Assembly: GCF_000718165.1 (NCBI RefSeq)
Contig: NZ_JOEY01000018.1
Span: forward strand, 109,349-173,348
Direction of reading: 5' to 3'
Source of the DNA: Streptomyces fulvoviolaceus
Lineage (GTDB): Bacteria > Actinomycetota > Actinomycetes > Streptomycetales > Streptomycetaceae
DNA: 64,000 bases
Shown: positions 61,731 to 64,000 of the stretch, piece by piece
How the letters are laid out: every line of letters begins with the position of its first letter
How positions within the stretch are numbered: the first letter of the stretch is position 1
Notes under the pieces: generated by a model
What the model was told of the DNA's origin: nothing
Database searches by the model: none
Seen by the model: the letters and a program-made list of their open reading frames with translations, nothing else
Made by a program: the position numbers and the translations under genes

Positions 61731-62981
61731 TCACCAACGGGGCAGCCGGAGTTCGTAGTCGGGCTGGACCCGCTGCATGTATCCCGTGTCGTCACGGGAG
61801 CGGACCCCGGAGTCCACATACAGCCGGTGCAGCCGGTCGAGGGCGTCGTGGTCGAGCTCGACACCGAGCCCCGGCCCGGTCGGGACCCTGACCTCGCCGT
61901 CGCGGAGCTCCAGGACACCGGGGACGATCACGTCGTCCGCCGAGTTCCACGGGTAGTGCGTGTCGCAGGAGTGGTCGAGGTTCGGGATGGCCGCGGCCAC
62001 GTGGGTCATGGCGGCGAGGCTGATGCCCAGGTGCGAGTTGGAGTGCATGGACAGCGCCAGCCCGAACGCCTCGCAGACGGCGGCCAGTTCACGGGTGCGG
62101 CGCAGGCCGCCCCAGTAGTGGTGGTCGGTGAGGAGCACCTGGATGGCGTTCTGCTCGATCGCGGGCTTCAGATGCTCCCAGGCGATGACGCACATGTTGG
62201 TCGCCAGGGGGAGTGGCGAGTCCTTCGCCACCTCCGCCATGCTGTCGATGCCCTTGGTCGGGTCCTCCAAGTACTCCAGTACGCCGTCCAGTTCACGGGC
62301 CACGTACGCCGAGGTCTCCACCGTCCAGGCCGTGTTGGGGTCGAGGCGCAACGGCCGTCCCGGGAACGCCTCCGCGAGCGCCTTGATCGCGGCGATCTCC
62401 TCGTCGGGCGGGAAGACGCCGCCCTTCAGCTTGAACGACTTGAACCCGTACCGCTGTTGCATCAGCCGGGCCTGCTCGACGAGGCCCGCCGGGTCCAGGG
62501 CCTCGCCCCAGTCGTCGCCGACGGCGGCCCGGCCGTCGAGGGCCGGGTGCTCGGCCCACTTGTAGAAGAGGTACGCCGCGAAGGGCACGGAGTCGCGGAC
62601 CGTGCCGCCGAGAAGGTCGCTGACCGGGCGGTCCAGCAGCTTGCCCTGCGCGTCGAGGCAGGCGACCTCCACGGCCGAGGTGGTCCAGCCGCGTTCGTGG
62701 GAGCTGGGCACGGTCGGCAGCAGGGTGGCGTCGATCGCGGCGGCGATGGCCGTCGTATCGAAGACGTCCATACCGACGACCACCTTGGCCGCCGCCTCAA
62801 GGCGCTCCAGGCGGGCGACGCCGCCCGGGGACTCGCCGAGCCCCACCGTGCCGTCCTCCAGTACGAGTTGGAGGATGACGCGCAGCGCGAGGGGCTCGTG
62901 CACGCCGTTGGAGTTGAGCAGCGGCGGGTCGCGGAAGGCGATCGGAGTGACGATCAACTCCCTGATTCTGGTGGGGTTCAT
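61731..62981 (-). CDS. gudD: Glucarate dehydratase
   Basis: A 416-residue enolase-superfamily dehydratase that turns D-glucarate into 5-dehydro-4-deoxyglucarate. Markers: SNGVHEPLALRV in the capping domain, KSFKLKGG with the K-x-K pair, LRLDPNTAW for a metal ligand, ATNMCVIAWEHLKP and the catalytic His in MHSNSHLGISLAA. It follows kdgD with a four-base ATGA overlap, so both act in one route to 2-oxoglutarate semialdehyde. A strong hairpin follows. Confidence 0.94.
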   Translation of the reverse strand: MNPTRIRELIVTPIAFRDPPLLNSNGVHEPLALRVILQLVLEDGTVGLGESPGGVARLERLEAAAKVVVGMDVFDTTAIAAAIDATLLPTVPSSHERGWTTSAVEVACLDAQGKLLDRPVSDLLGGTVRDSVPFAAYLFYKWAEHPALDGRAAVGDDWGEALDPAGLVEQARLMQQRYGFKSFKLKGGVFPPDEEIAAIKALAEAFPGRPLRLDPNTAWTVETSAYVARELDGVLEYLEDPTKGIDSMAEVAKDSPLPLATNMCVIAWEHLKPAIEQNAIQVLLTDHHYWGGLRRTRELAAVCEAFGLALSMHSNSHLGISLAAMTHVAAAIPNLDHSCDTHYPWNSADDVIVPGVLELRDGEVRVPTGPGLGVELDHDALDRLHRLYVDSGVRSRDDTGYMQRVQPDYELRLPRW

Positions 62982-63886
62982 GCGCCGACCACATCCAGAC
63001 CGTGGTCGATGAGTTTCGCCAGCCGGGCCACATGCTCCGGCGTCGGGTCGATCAGAGGCGCCCGTACGCCGCCCACGTCCAGTCCCCGGAGCGTCACCCC
63101 GGCCTTGACGAGCGCCACGGCGTAGCCCGGAACCTCGTCGCGGAGCTCGACGAGCGGGCCGTAGAACTCGTCGAGGAGGGTGCTGAGCAGTGCCTCGTCG
63201 CCCTCGGCGAGCGCCCGGTGGAAGGCGAGGGCGATCTCCGGGGCGAAGGCGAACACGGCGGAGGAGTACAGGCCGACGCCGATGCCCTTGTAGGCGGGGG
63301 CGGTCATCTCGGCGGTGGGCAGGCCGTTGAAGAACTGGAAGTCGTCCGCGCCCGGTACGGCGCGCACGGCCCGGACGATGCGGTGCATCCGCTCGATGTC
63401 GCCGAGGCCGTCCTTGAGGCCGACGACCTTGGGCAGGGCGGCGATCTCGGCGGCGGTCTCCGGGGTGAGGCGGGCCGTGCCGCGCTGGTAGAAGATCACC
63501 GGCAGTTCACTGGCGGCCGTGACCTCCTCGACGTACCGCACCAGACCCTGCTGGGGCGCCGTCACCAGGTACGGCGGCAGCAGCAGGATGCCGTCGGCGC
63601 CCGCGCGTTCGACGCGGCCGGCCTGGTCGCGCGCGACCGGGGTCGGACCGCCCGCGGCGGCCAGGACGGGCACCCGGCCCGCGGTCGTCTCGACCGCGAC
63701 CCGCGTGGCCCGCTCGATCTCCTCGGGCGTCAGCGCGTGGAACTCACCGGTGCCGCAGGCGACGAACACGCCGCCCGCACCGGCCCTGACACCGTTGTCG
63801 ATGTGCCGGGCGAGCCGTGCCTCGTCCAGCGAGCCGTCCGTGGTGAACGGTGTCACCGGGAAGAACAGCACTCCTTGGAACTTCAT
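62978..63886 (-). CDS. kdgD: 5-dehydro-4-deoxyglucarate dehydratase
   Basis: A 302-residue DapA-fold dehydratase/decarboxylase that makes 2,5-dioxovalerate from the product of glucarate dehydratase. Hallmarks: GVLFFPVTPFTTDGSLDEARL, the GTGEFHALTPEE block, PVIFYQRG with the active Tyr, and the Schiff-base Lys in VVGLKDGLGD. GGGAGAC precedes the ATG. It is the first gene of the kdgD-gudD pair. Its upstream region is only about 40 bp long before a transposase end. Confidence 0.93.
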   Translation of the reverse strand: MKFQGVLFFPVTPFTTDGSLDEARLARHIDNGVRAGAGGVFVACGTGEFHALTPEEIERATRVAVETTAGRVPVLAAAGGPTPVARDQAGRVERAGADGILLLPPYLVTAPQQGLVRYVEEVTAASELPVIFYQRGTARLTPETAAEIAALPKVVGLKDGLGDIERMHRIVRAVRAVPGADDFQFFNGLPTAEMTAPAYKGIGVGLYSSAVFAFAPEIALAFHRALAEGDEALLSTLLDEFYGPLVELRDEVPGYAVALVKAGVTLRGLDVGGVRAPLIDPTPEHVARLAKLIDHGLDVVGA

Positions 63887-63925
63887 GTCTCCCTCAAACG
63901 TGGGGGGGTGCCTCTATGTCTTTCG

Positions 63926-64000
63926 TCAAGCGAGGCGTGGGGTTCGGGGTTCGTAGAAGGTGCCGTCGCGGAGCATCGCGAACAGCACGTTGATCCGCTG
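63926..64000 (-). mobile_element. 3' end of an IS110-type transposase gene, cut by the window edge
   Basis: The last 24 codons and stop of a minus-strand gene are visible. They read RINVLFAMLRDGTFYEP and then a short basic tail. The (R/K)RINVLxAxLRDG pattern is typical of IS110-family transposase C-termini. The rest lies beyond the window. It reads toward kdgD, 39 bp away. Confidence 0.7.

Overview
The window looks like chromosomal DNA of a Streptomyces or close relative. It has very high GC, dense operons with four-base ATGA/GTGA stop-start overlaps, a nonribosomal peptide synthetase with an MbtH partner, a typical streptomycete intergenic hairpin, and a short leader peptide of the actinobacterial sulfur-gene type. 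No tRNA, rRNA or CRISPR array was seen. All assignments were made by reading motifs by eye; no database search was run.

Layout. (1) 1-6964: the end of a nonribosomal peptide locus on the + strand, with the 3' end of a synthetase closing in an epimerisation domain, a terminal C-A-PCP-TE module, an MbtH-like protein and a P450. (2) 6930-20252: a catabolic and transport island. One minus-strand operon holds a GntR regulator, a 3-hydroxyacyl-CoA-type dehydrogenase, a HAL-like lyase and a cysteine-dioxygenase-type cupin, and diverges from a urocanase homologue. A second minus-strand operon holds an ornithine-cyclodeaminase-like protein, a second HAL-like lyase and an amidohydrolase, and diverges from an OpuC-type betaine ABC transporter and an RpiR regulator. 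Both HAL homologues lack the Ala-Ser-Gly tripeptide that forms the MIO cofactor, and the urocanase has changed active-site motifs. The best hypothesis is uptake and breakdown of a histidine betaine such as ergothioneine or hercynine. This is the most interesting region.

(3) 20322-26614: a membrane Ser/Thr kinase, a VOC protein, and a three-gene MoxR-type AAA ATPase, metallopeptidase/VWA and unknown-protein set. (4) 26705-45788: sulfur metabolism. metX and metY lie on the minus strand behind a leader peptide. Divergent from them is a 14-gene + strand operon behind a second candidate leader ending Cys-Cys. It encodes an isopenicillin-N-synthase-like oxygenase, a second MetY, a peptide-type ABC importer, two FMN monooxygenases, a TauD homologue lacking its iron-binding Asp, an MFS protein, a P450, a cysteine-desulfurase-like enzyme and a tandem DUF427 protein. 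It probably imports and dismantles, or perhaps modifies, an organosulfur compound.

(5) 45948-64000: metabolic genes: pyruvate carboxylase, a glucosidase with a GH13 enzyme, an MFS exporter with a LuxR-type regulator, a secreted GH115 glucuronidase with a LacI-type operator upstream, an SDR, a DUF4389 membrane protein, and the glucarate genes gudD and kdgD. The GH115 and glucarate genes together suggest use of plant uronic and aldaric acids. The window ends inside an IS110-type transposase.
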